Origin: an uncultured Alphaproteobacteria bacterium
GTDB taxonomy: Bacteria > Pseudomonadota > Alphaproteobacteria > Rhodobacterales > Rhodobacteraceae
Length of the DNA stretch: 63,685 nt
Assembly: GCA_913031285.1 (NCBI GenBank)
Contig: CAJWEI010000011.1
Coordinates: 1-63,685, forward strand
Direction: 5' to 3'
How positions within the stretch are numbered: position 1 is the stretch's first letter; each line of letters begins with the position of its first letter. The translations under genes were made by a program, and so were the position numbers. This document shows positions 17,936 through 26,960 of this stretch, one piece after another. The notes under the pieces are model-generated. The model was not told where the DNA came from, did not search any database, and saw only the letters and a list, made by a program, of their open reading frames with translations.

Positions 17936-17953
17936 TATGAACGAACGTTCATA
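17936..17953. promoter_or_regulatory. Dyad operator in front of the TetR gene
   Basis: The arms TATGAACG and CGTTCATA flank AA, 13 bases upstream of the TetR start. TetR-family operators often have this GAACG/CGTTC form, for example GAACGNNCGTTC-type dyads. The position fits autorepression, and the site is also about 115 bases upstream of hom on the other strand. Confidence 0.6.
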
Positions 17954-18066
17954 CGGAAGCCTTGATATCAGTCCTCAGTAAATCACATCTCGAGGGCTCC
18001 AACCGTTGCACGTGGGTCGCTAAACCGGTAGATGATGTTTATAATATTCTGAAATAGGAGCCTTAC

Positions 18067-19353
18067 ATGACGCATCCATTGCGCCTTGGCATTGCAGGTC
18101 TTGGAACGGTTGGAATGGGAGTTTTAAAAATACTCCAGGAAAAACAAGCCCTTTTGAAGCGTAGAACTGGCAGATCAATTGAAATCACAGCAGTTTCAGC
18201 GCGAACAAAAGACAAAGACCGTGGAATGGCTCTGAATGAATATACTTGGGAGGAGGATCCAGTCAAACTGGCGCAAAGAGACGATATTGATATATTTGTT
18301 GAATTGATGGGCGGTCAGGAAGGTCCAGCCCTCGAAGCAACAAAAACTGCGATCGCAAGAGGCAAAGATGTGGTGACAGCTAATAAAGCAATGTTGGCAC
18401 ATCACGGTCATGCGCTCGCACTTCAAAGTGAAGAGAACGGCTTAGTAATCCGGTTTGAGGCTGCTGTAGCAGGAGGCATTCCGGTTATTAAGTCGCTGAC
18501 CGAGGGACTCGCAGGAAACGAAATAACCCGCGTAATGGGAGTGATGAACGGCACTTGTAACTATATCCTAACTCAAATGCAGGCAACAGGACGCGGATAT
18601 GACGCACTGTTCAAAGAATGTGCCGACCTTGGTTTCTTAGAAGCTGATCCAAATTTGGATGTCGGCGGTATTGATGCTGGGCACAAGTTGTCTTTGCTGA
18701 GTTCGATTGCATTTGGAACGCAAGTGAACTTTGATAAAATGGAGCTTGAAGGTATTCAGCGTGTTGAGTTGGAAGATATCGAACAAGCTGCAGATATGGG
18801 ATTTCGCATCAAGCTGCTCGGCGTATCGCAAATGACGGAACGTGGGCTTGAGCAGCGTATGTCACCATGTCTTGTTCCTCAAAACTCGCCTTTAGGAGAG
18901 TTGGAAGGTGGAACCAATATGGTTGTTCTAGAAGGGGATGAGGTTGGTCAGATCTTTTTGCGCGGAGCCGGCGCAGGTCAAGGACCGACGTCCAGTGCCG
19001 TTATTTCGGATATCGTAGAGATCGCGCGTGGAACACGGCTAAACACATTTGGTCAACCTGCCCATACGCTGCAAAAAGTAAGGTCAGCCTTATCATTTAC
19101 ACCTGCGCCCTATTACATCCGGTTGAGCCTGCTCGATAAACCAGGAGCACTTGCAAAGATTGCAACAGTCTTAGGGCAAGCCGGTGTCTCAATTGATCGT
19201 ATGCGCCAATACGGGCACGAAGACAAAATTGCGCCTGTATTGATCGTTACACATGAAACTGTTCCACAAGCCTTGGATCAGGCGCTGCTTCAGATACCTA
19301 CCACCGGTGTGCTAGACGGGACTCCGGTGGCTCTGAGAATTGAAAATGTATAG
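18067..19353 (+). CDS. hom: Homoserine dehydrogenase
   Basis: The 428-residue enzyme reduces aspartate semialdehyde to homoserine, the branch step to threonine, isoleucine and methionine. It has the NAD(P) loop GIAGLGTVGMGV near residue 8. The VTANKAMLA and EAAVAGGIPVIKSL segments follow, then the signature GTCNYILTQM with LDVGGIDAGHKLSLLSSIAFG containing the catalytic lysine region. A C-terminal ACT domain (YYIRLSLLDKPGALAKIATVLGQ) gives feedback control by threonine in this family. AGGAG precedes the ATG. It leads the hom-glpX-recJ run. Confidence 0.96.
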   Translation: MTHPLRLGIAGLGTVGMGVLKILQEKQALLKRRTGRSIEITAVSARTKDKDRGMALNEYTWEEDPVKLAQRDDIDIFVELMGGQEGPALEATKTAIARGKDVVTANKAMLAHHGHALALQSEENGLVIRFEAAVAGGIPVIKSLTEGLAGNEITRVMGVMNGTCNYILTQMQATGRGYDALFKECADLGFLEADPNLDVGGIDAGHKLSLLSSIAFGTQVNFDKMELEGIQRVELEDIEQAADMGFRIKLLGVSQMTERGLEQRMSPCLVPQNSPLGELEGGTNMVVLEGDEVGQIFLRGAGAGQGPTSSAVISDIVEIARGTRLNTFGQPAHTLQKVRSALSFTPAPYYIRLSLLDKPGALAKIATVLGQAGVSIDRMRQYGHEDKIAPVLIVTHETVPQALDQALLQIPTTGVLDGTPVALRIENV

Positions 19354-19400
19354 ATTAATGTTACTAAAAATTAAATATTTGGCTAACTAGGGATCACCTA

Positions 19401-20381
19401 ATGAACGCTGGAAAACTGGATTTTAAAGATAGAATGCTCTCTCTAGGTCTTGCTCGCGTTTCTGAGGCAGCCGCAATCGCAACAGCAAGTTTAATTGGGC
19501 GTGGAAATGAAAAAGCGGCAGATCAGGCTGCAGTAAATGCAATGCGCAGCGAGCTTAACAAACTAGACATATCGGGTATTGTCGTTATCGGAGAAGGGGA
19601 GCGCGACGAAGCCCCGATGCTGTTCATCGGAGAGGAAGTCGGAACGGGCAATGGACCTGGCGTCGACATCGCACTAGACCCTTTAGAGGGGACCACACTG
19701 ACTGCCAAAGACATGCCAAACGCATTAACTGTGATTGCTATGGGACCCAGAGGCTCCATGTTGCACGCGCCTGATGTTTATATGGACAAATTAGCAATTG
19801 GTCCCGGCTTTTCGCCGGACACAGTATCTTTGGAAATGAGCCCATCAGAAAGGATCGCGGCAGTGGCAAAAGCAAAAAAGTGTTCTGCTAAGGAGATTAC
19901 CGTTTGTATTCTCGAACGCCCCCGCCATGAAAGCATGATCGAAGAAGTGCGGGGCACCGGGGCATGTATTCGCTTGATAACCGACGGAGATGTTGCAGGC
20001 GTTATGCATTGCGCTGAACCCGAGTTAACTGGAATAGACATTTATATGGGCTCTGGTGGTGCCCCAGAAGGTGTCTTGGCCGCCGGTGCATTAAAATGTA
20101 TGGGGGGCCAGATTTTTGGGCGCTTGTTGTTTCGCAATCATAAGGAACGACAACGCGCTGCCAAGGCTGGCATCAAAGACTTAAACAAAATATACGCGCG
20201 CGACGATATGGTACGTCAGGAAGTGATTTTTGCAGCAACCGGCGTGACAAGTGGGTCGATTTTACCAAGCATAAAACGGGAAGTAGGTTATTTCACTACC
20301 GAAACACTTCTTATGCGTTCAAAAACTGGCTCTGTGCGCAGAATGATCTATCGCACACCCGTTAAACAGGCCATGTATTAA
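19401..20381 (+). CDS. glpX: Fructose-1,6-bisphosphatase class II
   Basis: The 326-residue enzyme hydrolyses fructose-1,6-bisphosphate in gluconeogenesis (in some relatives also sedoheptulose-1,7-bisphosphate). Family segments are GEGERDEAPMLFIGEEVG, then the metal-binding DIALDPLEGTT, and MGSGGAPEGVLAAGALKCMGG, with TGVTSGSILP near the end. Length is normal. It follows hom by 47 bases and precedes recJ by 12, so the three genes are probably co-transcribed. Confidence 0.95.
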   Translation: MNAGKLDFKDRMLSLGLARVSEAAAIATASLIGRGNEKAADQAAVNAMRSELNKLDISGIVVIGEGERDEAPMLFIGEEVGTGNGPGVDIALDPLEGTTLTAKDMPNALTVIAMGPRGSMLHAPDVYMDKLAIGPGFSPDTVSLEMSPSERIAAVAKAKKCSAKEITVCILERPRHESMIEEVRGTGACIRLITDGDVAGVMHCAEPELTGIDIYMGSGGAPEGVLAAGALKCMGGQIFGRLLFRNHKERQRAAKAGIKDLNKIYARDDMVRQEVIFAATGVTSGSILPSIKREVGYFTTETLLMRSKTGSVRRMIYRTPVKQAMY

Positions 20382-20393
20382 GAAGGAGCAGAC

Positions 20394-22136
20394 TTGGGGT
20401 TTCTCGGTGTAGCACAATCTCTGACGAAAAGATGTTGGGTCGGCCAGGACAGCTTGACCGAGAGAACGGCAGAAGCGATGGCCCAGAAAAACGATTTGCC
20501 ACCCTCTCTTTGCAAGGTTATGGCACGATTGGGTGTCAATCCCGAATATGCTAAGCAATATTTGGATCCACAACTTAGAACATTGTTGCCTGATCCTAGA
20601 AGTCTCACTGATATGACAAACGCAAGTGCCCGCCTTTTAAAGGCCATTGATAAATCCGAAAAGATTGCAGTCTTTGCTGATTACGACGTTGATGGTGCAG
20701 CTTGTGCGGCTTTGCTTTTGACTTGGATTGACTACTTTGGGGGTAGTACAACTTTATATGTTCCAGATCGTATCAATGAGGGTTATGGGCCCAGTGATAA
20801 AGCGATGGTGGCATTGGCAAAAGACCATGACCTAATCATCTGCGTTGACTGTGGCACTTTGAGCCATGCCCCAATTGCCGTGGCAAAAGCGGCCGATGTT
20901 ATCGTCCTAGACCACCATCTCGGGGATGAGACAGTTCCAAATTGCGTTGCTGTTGTCAATCCAAACAGGCAAGACGAGACCAGTGATTTGGGTTATCTCT
21001 GCGCTGCAGGCGTCGTATTTTTATGCCTTGTAGAATGTGGGCGTTTATTACGCAAAGCTGGGCGCAAAGGGCCTAATTTAATGGGTTATCTTGATCTTGT
21101 TGCGCTCGCAACGGTGGCCGATGTTGCGCCACTTATTGGTGTCAATCGCGCCTTTGTGCGTCAAGGTCTTAAAGTTATGGCGACTCGATCGCGCCCTGGC
21201 CTAGTGGCATTGGCCGACCAAGTCAAAATGGAGAGTGCCCCTAGCGCCTATCACCTAGGCTTTCTTTTGGGACCACGCATCAATGCCGGTGGACGCGTTG
21301 GTCAGGCCGATCTTGGAGCCCGGCTGCTGACTACCAAGAACATACAGGAGGCTAAAAAGCTGGCTGAGCATCTGGACCAGCTAAATGCCGAGCGCCGCCA
21401 AATTGAAGGCAGCGTCCTCGCAGAGGCTTTTACACAGGCCCAAGAGCGTGGCTTTGACAACCCCCTCGTCTGGGCAGCTGGCAAGAGCTGGCACCCTGGC
21501 GTTCTTGGCATTGTAGCTGCGCGTCTGAAAGAAGCCACCAATAGACCAGCCATTGTTATCAGCCTTGATGGAACAGAGGGTAAAGGATCGGGTCGCTCCG
21601 TGACCGGGATAGATTTGGGTGCGGCAATACAAAAATTAGCCCAACAAGGTATCTTACTAAAAGGCGGAGGTCACAAAATGGCAGCGGGATTAACAGTTTC
21701 TCAACACATGCTCGATCCTGTGATGGAAAAACTTGCAGAGCTGCTTAAGAAACAAGGGGCGGATAAATTGGGTATTTCCGACCTACGCCTTGACTCAGTT
21801 TTAATGCCAGCGGCGGCAACCATAGATCTTATTTCGCAACTCGAAAATGCCGGGCCATTTGGCGCCGGTGCACCTGCTCCAAGATTTGCTTTTCCGGATA
21901 TGGCCATAAGCTTTGCCAAGCGAGTTGGAGAAAATCATTTAAAAATTCGCTTTGGAGATGGCCTAGGCACGAGCATTGATGGCATAAGCTTTGGCGCCTT
22001 TGACACGGCCCTTGGACCTGCACTTGAACAACATGACGGTCGTCGCTTTCACCTTGCAGGACAATTAGAAATCAATGAGTGGCGAGGGAAACGCTCAGTT
22101 CAGCTTCGCCTCGAAGATGCCGCGTTAACAATTTAG
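20394..22136 (+). CDS. recJ: Single-stranded-DNA-specific exonuclease RecJ
   Basis: The 580-residue DHH-family nuclease degrades single-stranded DNA 5' to 3' in recombination and mismatch repair. Motifs in order are FADYDVDGAACA, VDCGT and LDHHLGD, then the DHHA1 domain with GPRINAGGRVGQAD and GGGHKMAAG, and a C-terminal OB-like domain. I accept the TTG at 20394 as start because AGGAG lies 5-9 bases before it and the encoded FLGVAQSLTKRCW matches the usual N-terminus of alphaproteobacterial RecJ. It is the third gene of the hom-glpX-recJ run. A tRNA gene follows 127 bases later. Confidence 0.95.
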   Translation: MGFLGVAQSLTKRCWVGQDSLTERTAEAMAQKNDLPPSLCKVMARLGVNPEYAKQYLDPQLRTLLPDPRSLTDMTNASARLLKAIDKSEKIAVFADYDVDGAACAALLLTWIDYFGGSTTLYVPDRINEGYGPSDKAMVALAKDHDLIICVDCGTLSHAPIAVAKAADVIVLDHHLGDETVPNCVAVVNPNRQDETSDLGYLCAAGVVFLCLVECGRLLRKAGRKGPNLMGYLDLVALATVADVAPLIGVNRAFVRQGLKVMATRSRPGLVALADQVKMESAPSAYHLGFLLGPRINAGGRVGQADLGARLLTTKNIQEAKKLAEHLDQLNAERRQIEGSVLAEAFTQAQERGFDNPLVWAAGKSWHPGVLGIVAARLKEATNRPAIVISLDGTEGKGSGRSVTGIDLGAAIQKLAQQGILLKGGGHKMAAGLTVSQHMLDPVMEKLAELLKKQGADKLGISDLRLDSVLMPAAATIDLISQLENAGPFGAGAPAPRFAFPDMAISFAKRVGENHLKIRFGDGLGTSIDGISFGAFDTALGPALEQHDGRRFHLAGQLEINEWRGKRSVQLRLEDAALTI

Positions 22137-22263
22137 AAAAGCCTCACATCGTAAAACTTTTATCAACTTGCAAAAATACAACTAAAAAAACTTGCATAAT
22201 TGATGTCTTTTTGCTTGCAAGCTCAAAGCCCATTGCCTAGAACGCATCTGATGGTGACGTCGT

Positions 22264-22338
22264 GGCCCGTTCGTCTATCGGTTAGGACGCCAGGTTTTCA
22301 ACCTGGAAAGACGAGTTCGATTCTCGTACGGGCTGCCA
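22264..22338 (+). tRNA. tRNA-Glu, anticodon UUC
   Basis: The sequence folds into a full cloverleaf. The acceptor stem pairs GGCCCGT with ACGGGCT (first pair G-T) and is followed by discriminator G and an encoded CCA. The anticodon stem CCAGG/CCTGG closes a 7-base loop TTTTCAA with anticodon TTC. The T-arm contains GTTCGATTC. It stands alone after recJ and borders the 2.2-kb gene-poor stretch. Confidence 0.97.
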
Positions 22339-24509
22339 CTCTTCTCAAAACCCTTGGGAAAATTTGTTCTTGATAGTTAAATTATAAAATCAACAAATGC
22401 TTGGTGAAAACTTTGTCAGCTTTTTACTTGACCAGAGTTCACGTTCCTTACTTTTTATCCTCTATCGAGCATAATAATGTTAAAAGCGCATAAATAGAAA
22501 AGTAAGTTGGCTGATTAAATCCTCAGCACAATATTCAAAAGTCACTTTTAAGTTCGGCGGCAGAGTTCAATCCTTTCAATAGGGAACAGATTCCAGACCC
22601 CTTTGGTGACGTTGTTTTGTCAATAAGATGGCGAAACTTTGGCACTTTAAAGTAAGGATACCACTAAAAAATTTAACCAAATATGGATTATAAACATATT
22701 TAAAGTAGTTATTAATCATCCACCCATGTGAGACGGTTCTGGCTGTAAATAGGCAAAAAATTTTATTACCTGCGGACTAATACCATCTTTCGCTTAGCTT
22801 TTCTAAATACTAATCCGACTTAGACTGTATATTCCTGAGAATATCCAATTCATTAAAGTAGGTAATTTTAAAATCACTGATTAATTGCAGTATTATAAAT
22901 TCCATTAAACCACCTTTAGCTCTAATCTCTAAGTATGCCTGATGCTCTCCCTTTGTTGCCCACCTTTCGGCCAAGTAAATGGTCCGGTTATCTTAGGCGA
23001 TCAAGGCTTGAACAAATTCATATCCGTTTTATATCTCGCTATCAGCATAACCACAGTCGCCCTTGGCCCCGGCAATAAAGTCTTGCGCGCCCGTTTCTGA
23101 CATTGGGAATTCGGCGATCACGTAAACTGACACAACTGCCCTCATTATAACTTTAATGCATGCCCAAACTCAATAACGTCAGAGCCGTTTGGGCCGTAGT
23201 GCGCTTTTTCAAAGTATCGTACAATTTTGAAGGAAATACCGTAGATGCCTATCATTTTTCATTCAATCAAATCGCAACACTCAAACACAACCGCCATATA
23301 TTCAATTTTATTCTGCCCGAGACTGCAGCTTTTGGAAAAAACTAAGCCAGTTTGCTTAACAAAAGGGCTCATACTATCCTGCAAATAAGAGTTATCTTTC
23401 AGGTTGGTTAAGTCACTCGTACGAATTTGGGATTAACATTTTATTTCTTTTTGATATTTTAATCATGCCCGTATCGCAATCCAATTGTTATAATGCATCG
23501 ATTATTGAACTGAATTTAACAATCTAAAGAAGCCTTTTCGCACACCACACCATGAAAAGAAAAATGTCGCCGCACTTCTGTAAAAGCTGCAGAAACCTTA
23601 AGTTTCATGACGGGAACACGGTGTTACTGACCACAAATTACAAAATACATACAAATACGAAATATTGTGACCTAATGTAGTAGCCCGAAGCAATAGCAGA
23701 AGAATAAATTAACCCAAAAAAAATTACTCCATGCGCTATTTGTTGGCAGAAAAAATCTTTGAGCGGCAGATTTTGAAACGACCCATCACTTCACATAAAT
23801 TAAAATTTAACAGTGCCCATAATTAAAAATTTATACAGTTGTTTACTATGACTATTTTTCCAAGGATGTTTGGCAAATACAGAGAGTGCCATCAAGGCTA
23901 AAACAGGGGCGTTTTAAAGCGCGCGAAATCGGCTTTACTTTATTTTCAGAGAAGATGCACAACATAAAAATAAGCCGGGGCAGAATAAAAAATGTGATGT
24001 TTAAATTAATGGTTACTTCTACCGCCTTCGATTGAGATGTGAATTCGTTAAAATATATTTGCTCTAATTACTTTTTAATAAAGCTCAACAACCTTAGTCC
24101 TTCCCCTGCATAAACATTTGGTGCCATTGTAAAAGCTTTGGTAGATTAAAGACAAATGAACAAAAGTTATCAAAAAACGATTTTAATAATAAAATTAGTT
24201 AGCCCGTTCCAAGAATAGGTCAGCCTATAAGTTAGACCTATTTTTCTACTACTTACGCCAGTGCCATACCTGTGATTTTAGATTCCATCCAATATGTAAA
24301 ATTTTAGCCATGAATTAAGAGTGGTTTGATCATCATGACTTTGACACCGTAGAAATAAAAGTGTTATTGACCCGTAGAGTATTATACATCTGCAAAGTTG
24401 CTTCGATGTGTCTAAGCTGTTTCTTTTACACTCAGCCGGGACAGATTAAGGTCAATGTTATGTGTAGTGTTTTCAGATTAACAAAACCGCTTTTTCTATC
24501 GGGGCTACA
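22339..24509. other. 2.2-kb gene-poor region after tRNA-Glu
   Basis: No intact gene is seen between the tRNA and the dehydratase gene at 24510. The stretch is AT-rich and full of stops in all frames. One decayed gene is recognisable (22810-23145, separate entry). A short open frame at 23552-23680 encodes a CxxC pair but lacks a ribosome-binding site. A small hairpin, AATAGGTC/GACCTATT (24214-24242), is followed by a short T-run and could be a weak terminator. I could not identify the rest, which may be older decayed genes. Confidence 0.6.
22810..23145 (-). pseudogene. Decayed ABM-domain (quinol monooxygenase-like) gene with two in-frame stops
   Basis: On the minus strand, an ATG at 23145 opens a 112-codon frame that ends at a TAG at 22810. 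It reads MRAVVSVYVIAEFPMSETG at the start and, later, YLAERWATKGEHQAYLEIRAK, the core motif of antibiotic-biosynthesis-monooxygenase (ABM) domain proteins, which are small dimeric quinol-type monooxygenases of about 100 residues. Two TAA codons interrupt it (23029-23031 and 22993-22995), but the frame is otherwise unbroken over its whole length. This makes it a young pseudogene by point mutation. No partner gene is left around it. Confidence 0.72.
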
Positions 24510-26357
24510 ATGAAGAATTCAAAAACAGTTTTAATAGACAGAAACCCGGGTAGGAATTCCCAAACCTATGGCATCGCCAGAGAACTGGGCACAGATTTAG
24601 ATCTCATCCACGAACCCTCCGTGGGCGTGGTGGGCAATAAAGGTGACTCGCAATGCTACATTGGGGTGGCGAGCAAGGTCAGTATTATCCATGATGCATT
24701 GCGCAACAGGATTGGGACCGAGCCAGGTAAAATGTCCATGCGTCTGGTTCAGCCCGAATTCACTATTGCAACATCAGACGGTATTAGAAATGGGACTAGG
24801 GAGATGCGCTATTCTCTCATCGGACGAGAAGTAGCAAACGACTCACTTAGTGAGCACCTTAGTGCGACAGGTCTTGAAGGGGTAATAGCGGTTGTGGCTT
24901 GCGACAAACCCCCTGTTGGAACGCTTGCCGCAATTTTAGAACACGATAGACCTGCTATTATCATGTCTGATGGCTCCATCCGACCGGGAAAAGACTCGCG
25001 AACAGGTGAAAACATTGATCTCATTACTGCCTATCAAATGGCAGGAAGTGATGACGAAGTTCTCAAGACACGCATCGCCCGTGAGGCATGTCCAGGCTTT
25101 GGTAGCTGCGGTGGTATGTTTACCTACAACACCATGCAAACATTCATAGGAGTTCTCGGCATGGAGCCGCTGGATATGATATCTCCTGCATCTCAGGATA
25201 TGCGTCGCACTGTGGAGTTCCCCGAACAACTCGTGACGTATCTTTCTGAGTTGATCCTACGCGACATTACCCCAAGACAGATTGTCACGCGGGAGTCGAT
25301 AAGAAATGCCATCATAGTTGCGATGTCGGTGGGTGGCTCGACAAACGTTCTACTACACGCTCCCGAAATCGCACGCGCCGCCGGTTTCAAGAGCTTTTCA
25401 AATGATATCATGACACCAGATGAATTTAACTATCTTTCGGAAAAGGTGGTCCCAGTTGTCGTAAATGCACGCCCATTTGGAAAATATTCCATGGTTGATA
25501 TTGACGCAAAAGGCGGCATGCAAGTTATAGTAAAAGAACTTTTGGACGCTGGTCTGTTAAATGGTGGTACGCTAACATGTACCGGTGAGACTCTCGCAGA
25601 CCAGATCAAAAGGCTTAACCCACCAAAACCTGACGGAGATGTCATATACAGCGTAGAAAAACCCTTTAAAGAAACCGGTGGACTTCGTATGTTGGGCGGG
25701 AACCTATCGCCTGAATTCAGCTCTGTTCTGAAACTTGCAGGTGTCGAAGGTGGCCTAGAAAACAATTTGTTCCACGGAAGGGCCAAAGTTTTTAATGGCG
25801 AGCAAGAGCTGTTGACTGCACTGGAGAAAAATACAGATCTATTTGAAAATTTTGATATGATCGTGGTACGCTACGAAGGGCCGTTCGGCGCGCCAGGCAT
25901 GCCCGAAATGCTTGACTCGACCTCAAGAATCACAGCTCTCTGTCGCGAGCGAAATATTGTCGTTGGCTTGATGACAGATGGTAGGTTTTCAGGCGGTTCG
26001 GTTGGACTAGTTATTGGCCATGTTGGGCCAGAAGCAGCTGCAGGCGGCGCAATCGGACTTATCGAAGAAGGCGACAGCATAGTCGTAGACTTAAACACCA
26101 ATGAACTGAATTGCACGCAACTGACTGATGAGGCAATTTATGCAGAGCGTAAAACAAGGTGGGATAATGACGTTACCAAAAATAATGGAACTCATCCGTC
26201 TGTTGGCGAGGCGGACACGAGACTACTGAATAAAATGCGTTGCACTGCTGTATCAGCGGTATTTGGCGCTGGGATGCATCCGGATCGAACTTTGTGGATT
26301 CGCAATTCCAGAGATCCATTGAAATCAGATTTTCAGCCAAGAAATAAATTCAGGTAG
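24510..26357 (+). CDS. IlvD/Edd-family dehydratase
   Basis: This 615-residue protein belongs to the dihydroxy-acid dehydratase/6-phosphogluconate dehydratase family of iron-sulfur enzymes. The three cluster cysteines appear kept: Cys49 in DSQCYIG, Cys131 in VVACDKPP and Cys200 in GFGSCGGMFTYNTM. Other family pieces are MSVGGSTNVLLH, EGPFGAPGMPEM and TDGRFSGGSVGLVIGHVGPEAAAGG. Several normally constant stretches differ from housekeeping IlvD, such as GNKGDSQCYIG where IlvD usually has NSWNEVTPCN-type sequence, so it may act on a sugar acid or another hydroxy acid. It lies beyond the gene desert and upstream of a threonine-dehydratase-like enzyme, about 600 bases away with a small opposite gene between. 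I keep the call at family level. Confidence 0.82.
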   Translation: MKNSKTVLIDRNPGRNSQTYGIARELGTDLDLIHEPSVGVVGNKGDSQCYIGVASKVSIIHDALRNRIGTEPGKMSMRLVQPEFTIATSDGIRNGTREMRYSLIGREVANDSLSEHLSATGLEGVIAVVACDKPPVGTLAAILEHDRPAIIMSDGSIRPGKDSRTGENIDLITAYQMAGSDDEVLKTRIAREACPGFGSCGGMFTYNTMQTFIGVLGMEPLDMISPASQDMRRTVEFPEQLVTYLSELILRDITPRQIVTRESIRNAIIVAMSVGGSTNVLLHAPEIARAAGFKSFSNDIMTPDEFNYLSEKVVPVVVNARPFGKYSMVDIDAKGGMQVIVKELLDAGLLNGGTLTCTGETLADQIKRLNPPKPDGDVIYSVEKPFKETGGLRMLGGNLSPEFSSVLKLAGVEGGLENNLFHGRAKVFNGEQELLTALEKNTDLFENFDMIVVRYEGPFGAPGMPEMLDSTSRITALCRERNIVVGLMTDGRFSGGSVGLVIGHVGPEAAAGGAIGLIEEGDSIVVDLNTNELNCTQLTDEAIYAERKTRWDNDVTKNNGTHPSVGEADTRLLNKMRCTAVSAVFGAGMHPDRTLWIRNSRDPLKSDFQPRNKFR

Positions 26358-26484
26358 GCCTAGAAATCTTAACTTCCAGACTATGCTAAATCCGTTTGAC
26401 AACGTTCGTGGCCGAATGGCGTTATAAATATAATGGTTTGAAAGACTATTACACTCGGTCCATCATTATCGCGATTTACCTGCG

Positions 26485-26700
26485 TTATTCTGGCGGTTGA
26501 ATGACACCCCAGCACCGTTTACTACTCTTCCGTTTCAGCTCAAGGAAAAAATCTTCAAACCTCTGTGCGCACCGTAGCTGATGGACACTCAAGTCATAAG
26601 GATTAACATCCATCTGATGAACAAGGTGCATACCATCATCCAACGACATCCGATAAGTAATATCACTTATGGACACATCAAAGTATCTCTTTCCGTTCAT
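26485..26700 (-). CDS. Small hypothetical protein, 71 residues
   Basis: I do not recognise this protein. The frame starts at the ATG at 26698-26700, where AGGGAG lies 5 bases upstream, and encodes MNGKRYFDVSISDITYRM followed by LDDGMHLVHQMDVNPYDLSV and a lysine/arginine-rich end. It has no signal peptide or membrane segment. It runs opposite to its neighbours between the IlvD-family and PLP-enzyme genes. The good ribosome-binding site and protein-like composition favour a real gene; lack of any known family leaves doubt. Confidence 0.5.
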   Translation of the reverse strand: MNGKRYFDVSISDITYRMSLDDGMHLVHQMDVNPYDLSVHQLRCAQRFEDFFLELKRKSSKRCWGVIQPPE

Positions 26701-26960
26701 GAATACTCCCTGCAAAAATAAAACCATTCTCTCGATTTACGCTACCTCACCTTTTTTGGATCACTTTCGCCAGTTTACTTTTTGTAGAATGTACGAGCTT
26801 GAGGGCATAAAAAATTACGGAAAATTGATTTTCTATGTTAGTGATGTAATGCATCTCCCATTAGAAACTTGTTAACATTCCTAATGTCGGTGATTGTATA
26901 TGCCGAATAATTTGCTAAGCACCGGATAACAACGTAACATATCTATTGGAGCTACAGCAT

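Noticed and set aside
23160-23345. 61-codon open frame in the gene desert
   Set aside because: No ribosome-binding site, no family resemblance, composition like surrounding non-coding DNA.
23415-23425. Possible partial repeat of the tRNA-Glu 3' end (CTCGTACG) as an attachment site
   Set aside because: Only eight bases match and there is no integrase.
23552-23680. 42-codon frame with a CxxC pair
   Set aside because: No ribosome-binding site and very short; chance is likely.
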